Positions 13,041 to 20,518 of a stretch of DNA of 25,553 nt are shown piece by piece. How positions within the stretch are numbered: the stretch's first letter is position 1; each line of letters begins with the position of its first letter. This DNA is from a virus, in IMG/VR virus record IMGVR_UViG_3300038682_000006, positions 1 through 25,553 of that record; one strand, given 5' to 3'. The position numbers were made by a program, and so were the translations under genes. The notes beneath the pieces were generated by a model. The model was not told where the DNA came from and made no database searches. It saw only the letters and a program-made list of their open reading frames with translations.

Positions 13041-14211
13041 CTTTGGCGTAACAGAAACAGGGTTTAAGCGTAAGCGTTTAGACCAATTATTAGAAGAACT
13101 CAATTCCGAAGTCCAAAGTATATTTGGTGAGAACTTTAATGTATCGCCTGAATCACCAGATGGTCAGATAAACGGAACTATATCAGAATCAAATGCTAAC
13201 CTATGGGAAATAGCAGAAGAATCATACAATGCTTTTAATCCTTCTGCTGTAACAGGTATTACTCAAGACAACCTTTATGAGTTGAACGGTATAACTCGTT
13301 TACCAGCCACAAGTTCCTCAGCAGTTTTAACTATTTCAGGAACTCAAAGTACAGTTATCCCTTTAGGTAGCCTGATATCTACTTCTGATACTAATGTTCA
13401 GTTTTCTACAGAATCAGAAGTAACTATACCTGTTAGTGGATCTATAACTGTCATAGCTTCAGCAGTAGTTACCGGACCTATTTCTGCACTAGTAGGAACA
13501 CTAACTGTTATAGATACTCCGATAACAGGATGGGACAGTGTTACCAATTTAGCCGACGCCTTGGTAGGTACTAATGAAGAATCTGATGTTGACTTTAGAG
13601 CTAGAAGGGAACAATCTGTAGCCCGTGATGCTCAGGCAATAATAGATGCTATTTTTGCTGAGGTTAGGTCTGTAGCTGGTGTTACTCAGACAACAGTATT
13701 GGAAAACGATACAAATACTGGTCCGGATGCAAACGGATTACCTGCTCACTCTGTGCATGTTATAGTAGTTGGCGGGGATGATCAGGACATAGGCGAAGCT
13801 ATATTTTTGAAGAAGACCTTAGGAGCAACTCCTTTTGGATCAACAACTGTGCAGGTTAATGATGACCAAAGTATACCTCACGATGTATCTTTTTCTAGAC
13901 CAACTGAGATTGCGATTTATGTGGAAGTAAATTTAACTACTTTCTCAGATTACCCTGTAGACGGAGATGATCAAATAAAACAAGCTATTATCGACTACGC
14001 TGAAGGCAATCTAATAACAGGTAGGGGTTTCTTTTTAGGGGACGATGTAATTCATTCTGAAATATACACCCCTATCAATACTATTCAGGGACATACTGTA
14101 GATAGTATGTTTATTAAGACTAGTTTTCCTGCTGACCAAACTGCTGATATTCCTATTGCTGTTGATGAAACATCTCAATTCGTAATTGCAAATATAACGG
14201 TGAATTCATAA
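13033..14211 (+). CDS. Baseplate J-like wedge protein
   Basis: This is a 392-residue member of the Mu gp47/P2 gpJ family. Signs are N-terminal F-G-V-T-E-T-G-F-K-R-K, the S-P-D-G-Q-I-N-G-T-I-S-E motif (about 42-53), L-Y-E-L-N-G-I-T-R near 80, and a beta-repeat region rich in Thr/Val/Ser. The region L-V-G-T-N-E-E-S-D-V-D-F-R-A-R-R (about 175-190) is the strongest family hallmark. A C-terminal wing ends P-I-A-V-D-E-T-S-Q-F-V-I-A-N-I-T-V. The protein forms the wedge arms linking hub and fibres. It overlaps its neighbours (TAATG to the next gene). Confidence 0.87.
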   Translation: MADFGVTETGFKRKRLDQLLEELNSEVQSIFGENFNVSPESPDGQINGTISESNANLWEIAEESYNAFNPSAVTGITQDNLYELNGITRLPATSSSAVLTISGTQSTVIPLGSLISTSDTNVQFSTESEVTIPVSGSITVIASAVVTGPISALVGTLTVIDTPITGWDSVTNLADALVGTNEESDVDFRARREQSVARDAQAIIDAIFAEVRSVAGVTQTTVLENDTNTGPDANGLPAHSVHVIVVGGDDQDIGEAIFLKKTLGATPFGSTTVQVNDDQSIPHDVSFSRPTEIAIYVEVNLTTFSDYPVDGDDQIKQAIIDYAEGNLITGRGFFLGDDVIHSEIYTPINTIQGHTVDSMFIKTSFPADQTADIPIAVDETSQFVIANITVNS

Positions 14212-14915
14212 TGGCTGAACTTATAAACCATAAAGATCTAGCCGAAAGCAGGCTTGCTACTCAATTTAGAGAAGCTACCAACTTAATAAACTATCTGAAA
14301 GCATTGCTTGTTGAAGCAGATAACTTAGAAGAAGTTTTTCAAGACCTATTGAACAAAAGGTGGATAGATACTGCTGAAGGCATTCAATTAGATATCATTG
14401 GAGCTATTGTTGGTCAACCTCGTATATTAGTTGATGCCGCTATTCTTTCATATTTTGGTTTTAGTCCTAATCCAGGATCTCAATCGTTTGGTAGTGTTAG
14501 CGACCCTAGTATAGGAGGTAGGTTTAGAAATAAAGAAGAGTCTACAACAGGTAATAGAAGATTAACAGATGATGAATATAGGGTTTATATACGAGCTAGA
14601 ATTGTTAAAAATTCTATAATACCCGCTCTACCTGAGCTACTTTCATTTTTGAAATTCCTATTTGAAGTTGAACAGATTGTAATTATAGACGGCGCTATGC
14701 ACTATACAGTTCAATTCGGTAGAATCTTAACAGCTAATGAAAAAGCCTTTTTATTGAATACAGATTTAGTTCCAAAGGTTGCGGCTGTAGGCGTTTCGTA
14801 TCAAGAATACGAAGCTGATTCTGCATTTGGTTTCGGTGGTATTCCCACCAGCAAGGGCTTCGGCTCAGTAAACGATCCATCTATTGGTGGGAAATTTTCA
14901 TCTATAATATCTTGA
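14211..14915 (+). CDS. Baseplate/tail protein, DUF2612 type (tail protein I position)
   Basis: The N-terminal helical domain (R-L-A-T-Q-F-R-E-A, L-L-N-K-R-W-I-D-T-A-E-G-I-Q-L-D-I-I-G) and the later L-T-D-D-E-Y-R-V-Y-I-R-A-R-I motif fit DUF2612. It occupies the place of P2 gpI, between J and the fibre, so it probably links wedge to fibre. A 24-residue glycine-rich module occurs twice: residues 82-105 and 206-229, both with pattern F-G-F, then F-G-S-V-x-D-P-S-I-G-G-x-F. The second copy forms most of the C-terminus, a possible fibre-attachment surface. Total length is 234 residues. A GAGG ribosome site for the fibre gene follows. Confidence 0.78.
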   Translation: MAELINHKDLAESRLATQFREATNLINYLKALLVEADNLEEVFQDLLNKRWIDTAEGIQLDIIGAIVGQPRILVDAAILSYFGFSPNPGSQSFGSVSDPSIGGRFRNKEESTTGNRRLTDDEYRVYIRARIVKNSIIPALPELLSFLKFLFEVEQIVIIDGAMHYTVQFGRILTANEKAFLLNTDLVPKVAAVGVSYQEYEADSAFGFGGIPTSKGFGSVNDPSIGGKFSSIIS

Positions 14916-14926
14916 GGATATAAGTA

Positions 14927-16270
14927 ATGACTACAAAACCTGATTTGACAAGGGTATGGGCTTCGGGAGCTCCTGGAGGTAATATTGAAGATCCTGATGT
15001 TACCGTTCCAGGTAAGTTCGCATCCGGATGGGAAGCAGAAATCCCACCTTTTGAAAACTTCAACTTTCTTCAACAACTATTCACTCAAGGTTTAGCACAC
15101 GCCAATGAATTCGGTATCATGCAATGGGATACAGATACCGAATATCCTTTAGGCGGTTGGGCTAGATCAACTGTTGATGATGAAGTTTATGTTTCTTTGG
15201 TAGCGACTAACCAAGGGGATGAACCTTCTGCTTCACCTACTGAGTGGCAATTACTTAGCGCTGCTTTTGCCTTAACTCCTTCTGAAAAAGTAGAGCTTAA
15301 ATCAGGTAGAAAAAATAGCCTGATTAATGGTAATTTTGATATATGGCAGTACGGTATAACCAGTGGGCTAGTAACCACTACTTCTGTAAACTATGTCGCT
15401 GACCGTTTTTATGTACAAGCAGCAGCAGGTAATATCGGGTTCCGTTACTTACAAGTGAACGCAGCCAATGAGTCTACCTTTGGAGCTCAAGTTATCGTAG
15501 ATAGTGGATTCGGCAATGGTACAGATTATATTTTTGAGCAGGCTTATGAAACTCAAAACATTCAACAGCATTTAGGTAAAAAGATAACAGTCTCTTTAAG
15601 TCATATCGAAGGTTCTTCTTTAAATGCAGACAATTTTAAAGTTCGTGTATTTGCCGGAACAGGTACAGAAAGCCGTAGAGGTCATTCGCCATTTTCAGGT
15701 GAAACCATACTAATAGATGAAGACCTAACAGTTTCTACTTCTTCTATTAAGGAAGAATTTACTTCTACTGTTGTAGTACCTACTAATACCACCCAACTAG
15801 CAGTTCAGGTGTACTACGATCATGCAGCGGTAAACTCATCAGACAGCAATGACCATTTTCAAGTGGATGACATTCAATTAGAAAATGGTGAATTCGCAAC
15901 TGAATTTGAGTATTTAGATACTAGTCTTGTTCTATCGCAGTGTAAACGATACGCCGTAGTTTACACTGCAGAAGAAGCTATAGGTACAGGATGGGCGAGG
16001 TCTTCAACCAATGGTACAATATATGTCCCGTTAGAAACTGAAATGCGTGTTCCCCCTGCGTCTACTATAGTTACTGCTGCTAATTTTATTGTTGCTAGAA
16101 CTACTTCGGGAGTCAATATGACTTCTGCTGTTCTTGAACCTACTCATACATATTTAAGCACTAAGATTGTAGCTATGCGGGTTAATGTGGTTGCTGGACT
16201 TTCGGCAGGAGATGGTATTGGCTGGAAAGTAGGGGTTTCAGGTTCATTTTTATTAGATGCGGAGTTATAA
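14927..16270 (+). CDS. Tail fibre protein
   Basis: The 447-residue product has an N-terminal attachment region (L-T-R-V-W-A-S-G-A-P, F-A-S-G-W, P-P-F-E-N-F-N) seen in many phage tail fibres, then W-D-T-D-T-E-Y-P-L-G-G-W-A and P-S-A-S-P-T-E-W. From about residue 130 a different domain begins with L-I-N-G-N-F-D-I-W-Q-Y-G, Y-V-A-D-R-F-Y and ends near 335 with the phrase F-Q-V-D-D-I-Q-L-E-N-G; this resembles carbohydrate-binding jelly-roll domains of receptor-binding proteins. The final 110 residues form a small beta-rich tip. It likely determines host recognition. No collagen-like repeat or intramolecular chaperone is obvious. Confidence 0.82.
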   Translation: MTTKPDLTRVWASGAPGGNIEDPDVTVPGKFASGWEAEIPPFENFNFLQQLFTQGLAHANEFGIMQWDTDTEYPLGGWARSTVDDEVYVSLVATNQGDEPSASPTEWQLLSAAFALTPSEKVELKSGRKNSLINGNFDIWQYGITSGLVTTTSVNYVADRFYVQAAAGNIGFRYLQVNAANESTFGAQVIVDSGFGNGTDYIFEQAYETQNIQQHLGKKITVSLSHIEGSSLNADNFKVRVFAGTGTESRRGHSPFSGETILIDEDLTVSTSSIKEEFTSTVVVPTNTTQLAVQVYYDHAAVNSSDSNDHFQVDDIQLENGEFATEFEYLDTSLVLSQCKRYAVVYTAEEAIGTGWARSSTNGTIYVPLETEMRVPPASTIVTAANFIVARTTSGVNMTSAVLEPTHTYLSTKIVAMRVNVVAGLSAGDGIGWKVGVSGSFLLDAEL

Positions 16271-16271
16271 T

Positions 16272-16634
16272 ATGAAAACTTATAGAACTTTAGAAGATGG
16301 AAGTTTGTATTGTGAAGGAACGACCATTCCAATAGGACATAGGTTATATGAATACGCTTTGGAATTGGAAGCAAATGGGGAAGCCGAAATATTGCCCTAT
16401 ACGGTTCCGGAACCGACCAAAGAAGAATTGAAGTTAGAAGGTGTTGAGTTCGAAGGTATTATGTGCTCGGCTACTTCTGAAGATATGTGGGGATTAGCTT
16501 CAACTAAAGAGTGGATTCGTGCAGGTCAAACCACCAACTTTGAATTCAAAAATGGTAATGTGTTGACACTTAGTAACGATAACATCGATGCGTTCGAAGC
16601 TGTCTGGGTTCCATTCCGAGCTAGTTTCTTTTAA
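16272..16634 (+). CDS. Small protein after the fibre, possible fibre assembly/accessory protein
   Basis: ATG at 16272 follows the fibre stop by one base and uses GGAG inside the fibre's last codons; the ATG at 16257 lies before that site and is rejected. The 120-residue product has a short N-terminal part (Y-R-T-L-E-D-G-S-L-Y), a middle P-E-P-T-K-E-E hinge, and a C-terminal domain with G-I-M-C-S-A-T-S-E-D-M-W-G-L and D-A-F-E-A-V-W-V-P-F-R-A-S-F-F. Similar C-terminal domains occur in proteins encoded just after phage fibres and annotated as fibre assembly or DUF4376-like. Function is inferred from position and this resemblance. Confidence 0.6.
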   Translation: MKTYRTLEDGSLYCEGTTIPIGHRLYEYALELEANGEAEILPYTVPEPTKEELKLEGVEFEGIMCSATSEDMWGLASTKEWIRAGQTTNFEFKNGNVLTLSNDNIDAFEAVWVPFRASFF

Positions 16635-16647
16635 TAGGAGGCGAGGT

Positions 16648-17094
16648 ATGTCTAGTTCTTTAGAGTATGTGTTGGCGTTGATAGTATCATTAGTTGTTTG
16701 GTTCTTATGGTCATTCAGAGGTAAGAGTTTTTCTGAAATTAAATCTTACTTTAAGAGTGACGATGGTTTAGGTGTGCTGAAGGGTATTGTGATCGCAGTC
16801 GTGTTTGCTATGGTGCTTGTGATTCTACCTGGATGCTCAGGTACTTACTTTAACGATGCTTCTGTTTACGCTGGTCTTGATTATACCAAGAACCAAAGCC
16901 CTCAATGTGAAGACTCTGGTCCAGATAGTCATACCACCAGTAATCTTGGATTGCGAGGTAACATCTACGAATCAGAAGATGGTAAGTTCCGTACGAATGC
17001 TAAGTACACTCATCACTCTTGTGCCTTTAGTCCTGACGATGCGAGTTACGACGCAGTCGGTATTGAAATGGAGTATAAGATATGGGATCGTTAA
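16648..17094 (+). CDS. Membrane/lipoprotein-like protein at the head of the lysis block
   Basis: ATG at 16648 is preceded by AGGAGG (16637-16642) and is chosen over the longer frame from 16588. The 148 residues have a hydrophobic helix at 5-22, a charged linker, a second hydrophobic helix at about 45-60 and then L-P-G-C (Cys63), which resembles a lipobox. The remainder is extracytoplasmic, Cys- and Ser-rich, with T-S-N-L-G-L-R-G-N-I, A-K-Y-T-H-H-S-C-A-F and a final Y-D-A-V-G-I-E-M-E-Y-K-I-W, suggestive of short beta strands. A GTG at codon 43 would start a conventional lipoprotein signal peptide. It overlaps the endolysin by 13 bases. Role unknown. Confidence 0.65.
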   Translation: MSSSLEYVLALIVSLVVWFLWSFRGKSFSEIKSYFKSDDGLGVLKGIVIAVVFAMVLVILPGCSGTYFNDASVYAGLDYTKNQSPQCEDSGPDSHTTSNLGLRGNIYESEDGKFRTNAKYTHHSCAFSPDDASYDAVGIEMEYKIWDR

Positions 17095-17621
17095 AAGAAA
17101 ACACCATTAACAAAATCATAGCTGTTGAAGGCGGTTATGCGGATGATCCTGATGACTCAGGCGGTGAAACCAAATTTGGTATCACTGAACAGGTAGCTCG
17201 TAAGAACGGTTATCACGGACCGATGGTAGATTTACCTCGTGAGCTTGCGTTTGACATCTATTCAGAACAATACTGGGATAGTCTATGTGGCGATCAACTG
17301 GTAGAGCTTTCTGAAGCTATTGCTGAAGAAGTCGTAGATACTGGTGTTAATATGGGTGTCGGTAGAGCTGCTGAGTTCCTTCAGCGTTCTTTGAATGTTT
17401 TGAATCGTGGTGGTGACTTGTATGGGGATATAGTTGTTGACCGTGATATCGGTCCGGCAACAATAAGCGCTCTAGCAAGCTATTTAGAACTGCGTGAAGA
17501 ACGGGCTATGTGTAAGGCGTTAAATTGCCTACAGGGTTCATTCTACATAGAGCTATGTGAGCGTCGTGAAAAAGACGAATCGTTCCTATATGGTTGGTTA
17601 AGAAACCGAGTGGGGATATAA
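17082..17621 (+). CDS. Endolysin, GH108 family N-acetylmuramidase
   Basis: This enzyme cleaves the glycan backbone of peptidoglycan at lysis. Residues 9-35 hold the GH108 signature: I-I-A-V-E-G-G-Y (Glu16 is the predicted catalytic acid), D-P-D-D-S-G-G-E-T-K-F-G-I-T. A D-L-P-R-E-L-A-F-D-I-Y-S-E-Q-Y-W block and D-T-G-V-N-M-G follow, then the peptidoglycan-binding C-terminal part with D-R-D-I-G-P-A-T. At 179 residues it is a usual length for the family. There is no signal peptide, so it should need the adjacent holin. It overlaps the previous gene by 13 bases and the holin ATG by one. Confidence 0.9.
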   Translation: MGSLKENTINKIIAVEGGYADDPDDSGGETKFGITEQVARKNGYHGPMVDLPRELAFDIYSEQYWDSLCGDQLVELSEAIAEEVVDTGVNMGVGRAAEFLQRSLNVLNRGGDLYGDIVVDRDIGPATISALASYLELREERAMCKALNCLQGSFYIELCERREKDESFLYGWLRNRVGI

Positions 17622-17815
17622 TGCACCAACTCCTGAATGACTATCGGGTGTTTCCAAGGATAGCTCTGTGCTGGCTCTTATGGGTCGGCACAGACGCCTA
17701 TCTTTGGGCTAAAGCAAATATTCAGGCAGATGACGCTCAATGGTTTGCGAACTTAACTGTCGGGGCTGTTATATTGGGTCTTTTCGCCTATATGAATACA
17801 GGTGCTAAAAGATGA
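17621..17815 (+). CDS. Holin-like small membrane protein
   Basis: ATG at 17621 overlaps the endolysin stop (TAATG) and is preferred to the internal ATG-like start at 17594. The 64 residues contain two hydrophobic helices, about 13-31 (I-A-L-C-W-L-L-W-V-G) and 44-59 (L-T-V-G-A-V-I-L-G-L-F-A-Y-M), separated by a polar turn, and a short basic tail (G-A-K-R). Phage holins with a P-R motif before the first helix look similar. Its place between endolysin and spanin genes strongly supports a holin role: forming inner-membrane lesions that release the endolysin. Confidence 0.75.
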   Translation: MHQLLNDYRVFPRIALCWLLWVGTDAYLWAKANIQADDAQWFANLTVGAVILGLFAYMNTGAKR

Positions 17816-18285
17816 TGAATTATATTAAAATCGCTATCGTGATAGCTGCTTTCCTTGCTGGATGGGCTGTTAATGGTTGGCGTATTGGTGAAAACATAGC
17901 TGAAGCAGAAGCTCAGCGAGCAAGAGATACCATAGAGATAGAAAGACTTAATACAGAAAAGGCTGACGCTATCTCTGCTCTACACGCTGCTAAAGCTGCT
18001 GCTCAAGTAGTTAAAACACGAACTATAACTAAAGAGGTCATAAAATATGTTCAAAGCGATGACGCTGGTAAGTGTGATCTTTCTGATGACTGGGTGCGGA
18101 TCCACAATGATTCAACGGGAGTGTCCTCAGATACCGAAACCACCGCCGGAACTGATGACACCTCCGGAAGAACTAAAACAGATGTAGACGCATTAGTAAC
18201 AGTCACTGACAACTATGCTATCTGCCGAGTTAACGCTGCTAGATTAGAAGCCTTGCAAAAATGGGCTGATAGCATAAGTGATTAA
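17812..18285 (+). CDS. Rz-like inner-membrane spanin subunit
   Basis: The gene starts at an ATGA overlap with the holin (a second ATG follows immediately at 17815). The 157-residue product has an N-terminal transmembrane helix (about 5-20) and then a periplasmic helical region (A-E-A-E-A-Q-R-A-R-D-T-I-E-I-E-R-L) as in Rz. A Ser/Thr/Asp-rich low-complexity stretch (about 98-125) corresponds exactly to the place where the Rz1-like frame lies, so it may be shaped by the overlapping gene. It ends C-R-V-N-A-A-R-L-E-A-L-Q-K-W. It would join the Rz1 lipoprotein to bridge and fuse inner and outer membranes in the final step of lysis. Confidence 0.8.
   Translation: MMNYIKIAIVIAAFLAGWAVNGWRIGENIAEAEAQRARDTIEIERLNTEKADAISALHAAKAAAQVVKTRTITKEVIKYVQSDDAGKCDLSDDWVRIHNDSTGVSSDTETTAGTDDTSGRTKTDVDALVTVTDNYAICRVNAARLEALQKWADSISD
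18047..18187 (+). CDS. Rz1-like outer-membrane spanin lipoprotein, embedded in Rz
   Basis: In the +1 frame inside the Rz gene an ATG at 18047, with GAGG at 18034-18037 nine bases upstream, opens 46 codons. The product has a short basic start (M-F-K-A-M), a hydrophobic stretch (T-L-V-S-V-I-F-L-M-T) and a lipobox L-M-T-G-C with Cys17. The mature 30 residues are Pro-rich (C-P-Q-I-P-K-P-P-P-E, T-P-P-E-E), as in lambda Rz1. It stops with TAG at 18185-18187, well before the Rz stop. Too short for ordinary gene callers, but its position, ribosome site, lipobox and Pro content agree. Confidence 0.87.
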   Translation: MFKAMTLVSVIFLMTGCGSTMIQRECPQIPKPPPELMTPPEELKQM

Positions 18286-19715
18286 GCTAAAGACCTTCTG
18301 TATTTCTTCAAAGCTGTTCTGAGGTCATGTTGCTCCCTTGCCCGTTCACCCAAACGGAGCATCATGGCCTCATCTGTAGTACGTTCAGCTATTAAGTGAT
18401 GTACTCTAACTCTATTACCTTTCACACCTTGTCTATAGATACGACGGAAGAATTGGTCGTATAACTCTAAGTCCCAAGTAAGGCTGAAAAAGCAAACATC
18501 ATTCCCGCATTCTTGCAGGTTTAGCCCGTGACCCATACTCGCAGGGTGTCCCAATAATATCGGCAGTTTACCAGCGTTCCAATCGGCTTCTATAGCCTTT
18601 GCTTGGCTTGGTGACACACCGCTCCCAATATACGGTACATCCTTCCCTAGAAGCTTTCTGAGAGCCTTTAAATCGTGCTTGTAATGGTAAGCAATAAGCA
18701 GCGGCTTACCGTTAAGCTCGTCTATTAAATCTCGCAAGGCTTCAATCTTAGCCTTGTGAACATAGATGGCTTTTCTTGTACGTTTGAAAGCCCTGATTTC
18801 ATCTTCGTCAAGACCTTCAGGCACATCTTCGTAGACATGACCGTTAGCTATCTGATGACATTTAGCACTTGCTTGAGCGGCTGCTTCTGCTGATACTTCC
18901 GAACCATCTAATTCTATAAAGAATTCCTTTTCCATCTTCTTATAGTGGGACATAGCTTTAGCAGGTAGCTCAACCCGTATATCGTTGAACAACAGCTCAG
19001 GCATATCCAGATAATCATCTGCGGACATTTCAAGAACCATTGGCGCAACCAACTCATGGATCTTTTCTGCTGAGAAATCTTTTATTTCCCAACTATATTT
19101 ATTCCAGTCGTTAGATTGGAAATACTTCTTACGGAACTCATAGTAGTTTCTACCGAGCGCCTTACCTTCGTCAAGGACATACATTTGCGACCATAGGTCA
19201 AGTAAGCTCTTTGGAGCTGGTGTTCCTGTCATTATATGACGACGTTTAAACAGGGGAAGCATATCGCAGACAAAACCAAATCGGGTAGAATCATGGGATT
19301 TGAATTTGGTACTTTCATCAATCCATAAACAGTTGAACGGGCATTTCTTACCCTCCTTTAAACCAGCCAGTAATTCGCCGTGAAGCCATTCAAGCCCTTC
19401 AGGATTTATAATATATAGGTCTTTCTGTTTACCCCATATAGAGGGTTTAGTGTCTTCATGAAGAATAGTGTGGTTAAGGTTCTTGAAGTTACCCCACTTA
19501 TCTATCTCTCCAGGCCAAACACTATAGACAACCCGTAAAGGTGCAATCATCAACACACCTTTAATCTGTTCAGCGTATTTCAATATCTTGATAGCGGCTA
19601 GGCTGGTTGACGTCTTACCAAGACCAGGATCTAGGAATAGTCCTGAACGAGGGTTAGACAGCAAGAATGAAATAGCTGTCCTTTGATAAGCGTGGGGCTT
19701 CCAAACTTTAGTCAT
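18282..19715 (-). CDS. SNF2-type superfamily 2 helicase
   Basis: The 477-residue product (start ATG at 19715, with GAGG upstream, overlapping the end of the dimer glycosylase gene) has Walker A D-P-G-L-G-K-T (29-35), a Walker B variant W-I-D-E-S (131-135), motif III T-G-T-P-A-P-K (163-169), and C-terminal G-H-G-L-N-L-Q and Q-F-F-R-R-I-Y-R-Q-G (421-430), the arginine-finger motif VI. It is a compact form lacking the large inserts of chromatin remodellers, typical of phage SNF2 proteins that act on DNA in replication, repair or recombination. The VRR-NUC gene two genes upstream is a common phage partner. The stop shares TTAA with the convergent Rz gene. An ATG at 19733 is an alternative start. 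Confidence 0.9.
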   Translation of the reverse strand: MTKVWKPHAYQRTAISFLLSNPRSGLFLDPGLGKTSTSLAAIKILKYAEQIKGVLMIAPLRVVYSVWPGEIDKWGNFKNLNHTILHEDTKPSIWGKQKDLYIINPEGLEWLHGELLAGLKEGKKCPFNCLWIDESTKFKSHDSTRFGFVCDMLPLFKRRHIMTGTPAPKSLLDLWSQMYVLDEGKALGRNYYEFRKKYFQSNDWNKYSWEIKDFSAEKIHELVAPMVLEMSADDYLDMPELLFNDIRVELPAKAMSHYKKMEKEFFIELDGSEVSAEAAAQASAKCHQIANGHVYEDVPEGLDEDEIRAFKRTRKAIYVHKAKIEALRDLIDELNGKPLLIAYHYKHDLKALRKLLGKDVPYIGSGVSPSQAKAIEADWNAGKLPILLGHPASMGHGLNLQECGNDVCFFSLTWDLELYDQFFRRIYRQGVKGNRVRVHHLIAERTTDEAMMLRLGERAREQHDLRTALKKYRRSLA

Positions 19716-20124
19716 ACATTTCCTCAAGAACATTATCTAACTTTGAACGCTTGCAGATTCTAACCATGTTAAGGTAGATTTCCTCAGGAGTAGGAGTATA
19801 GGATATATTCCAGTCACCACTGATAGAATATGAATTATGAACTACAGAACGCCATAACAGTTCGTCAAGATCATAACCTCTGGAATAGATTAATTCTTTG
19901 CGAATGCGCTCATAGCGTAAACGTAACCAGCCGATTTTATTGTAGAAGAATTTGACGTGACCTCTACCTAAGACATACAGGTTAGGGATATCAACGTCAT
20001 CTGGAGCTTTACCCTGTTCTTGCAGTTTTAGAACTGCTGTAAAGATACGAGGTAGTTCACGGTACTCAGCCATCAGATGCTTATCTGTGAGGTGAGATGG
20101 ATCAACTAAATTTATGCGTGTCAT
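19708..20124 (-). CDS. denV: Pyrimidine-dimer DNA glycosylase (T4 DenV/endonuclease V-like)
   Basis: The 138-residue product matches T4 DenV in length and in its opening: M-T-R-I-N-L, then H-L-M-A-E-Y-R-E-L-P-R (16-26). Thr2, which becomes the N-terminal nucleophile after Met removal, and Glu23, the catalytic acid, are both present, as are Arg22 and Arg26. G-R-G-H-V-K-F-F-Y-N-K and L-R-L-R-Y-E-R follow. The enzyme would cut cyclobutane pyrimidine dimers and the abasic product, starting UV repair. The C-terminal third differs from T4. Its ATG is the last part of a hairpin arm (see the hairpin entry). The stop lies within the helicase start. Confidence 0.87.
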   Translation of the reverse strand: MTRINLVDPSHLTDKHLMAEYRELPRIFTAVLKLQEQGKAPDDVDIPNLYVLGRGHVKFFYNKIGWLRLRYERIRKELIYSRGYDLDELLWRSVVHNSYSISGDWNISYTPTPEEIYLNMVRICKRSKLDNVLEEMYD

Positions 20125-20162
20125 ACTGAGTTCCTGTTTAACTGTTAGGTGAACTCAGTATG
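20122..20162 (-). promoter_or_regulatory. Hairpin that includes the start codon of the dimer glycosylase
   Basis: CATACTGAGTTC (20122-20133) and GAACTCAGTATG (20151-20162) are a perfect 12-bp inverted repeat with a 17-base spacer. Read on the minus strand, the 3' arm ends with the ATG start codon at 20124-20122, and the likely ribosome site (GGAA) lies at the loop-arm junction. Formation of the RNA hairpin would block initiation. No T-run follows, so it is not an obvious terminator of the upstream nuclease gene. Confidence 0.65.
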
Positions 20163-20168
20163 GCTTAG

Positions 20169-20513
20169 TTATTCGTCAAAAGCAAGGAAATTGTCTAGGT
20201 GGGATTCTGCTTGACCTTTGGCGTCGCATACATAGTATTCAAAGCCAAACGATTCAAGCATCTTACGAACAAGAACCTGAGCTGGTGAGGGCTTTTTACC
20301 TTCACGTTTAAACTCTATGAAGAATATCCGACCACCTTGGCAAATAATAGTTCTGTCAGGAAATCCCTTCTTATTAAGGAATATGAGTTTTAGAGCTTTG
20401 CAACCAAGTTTATCAGCATATTTACAAAAAGCCTTTTCAATGTCTACTTCTTTTACTTCGGCTCTTTTAGCTTTGCGCTTGGTAGCTCTTGATAAGAATT
20501 CATTAGTATCCAT
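20169..20513 (-). CDS. VRR-NUC domain nuclease
   Basis: This 114-residue protein has the compact VRR-NUC (PD-(D/E)XK) core: Glu26 in the first helix, G-F-P-D-R (50-54, Asp53), I-E-F-K-R (66-70, Glu67 and Lys69), then K-P-S-P-A-Q with Gln79. It is a stand-alone phage-type enzyme expected to cut branched or flapped DNA. SNF2 helicases and VRR-NUC nucleases frequently co-occur in phages and may act together. The N-terminus is strongly basic. Oddly, the ATG at 20513 lies five bases after a terminator's T-run and has no visible Shine-Dalgarno, and no other in-frame start is nearby. Confidence 0.85.
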   Translation of the reverse strand: MDTNEFLSRATKRKAKRAEVKEVDIEKAFCKYADKLGCKALKLIFLNKKGFPDRTIICQGGRIFFIEFKREGKKPSPAQVLVRKMLESFGFEYYVCDAKGQAESHLDNFLAFDE

Positions 20514-20518
20514 AACGC

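Noticed and set aside
18286-18340. Terminator at the convergence of the two arms
   Set aside because: Only a weak GACCT/AGGTC pairing with a long loop and no T-run was found.
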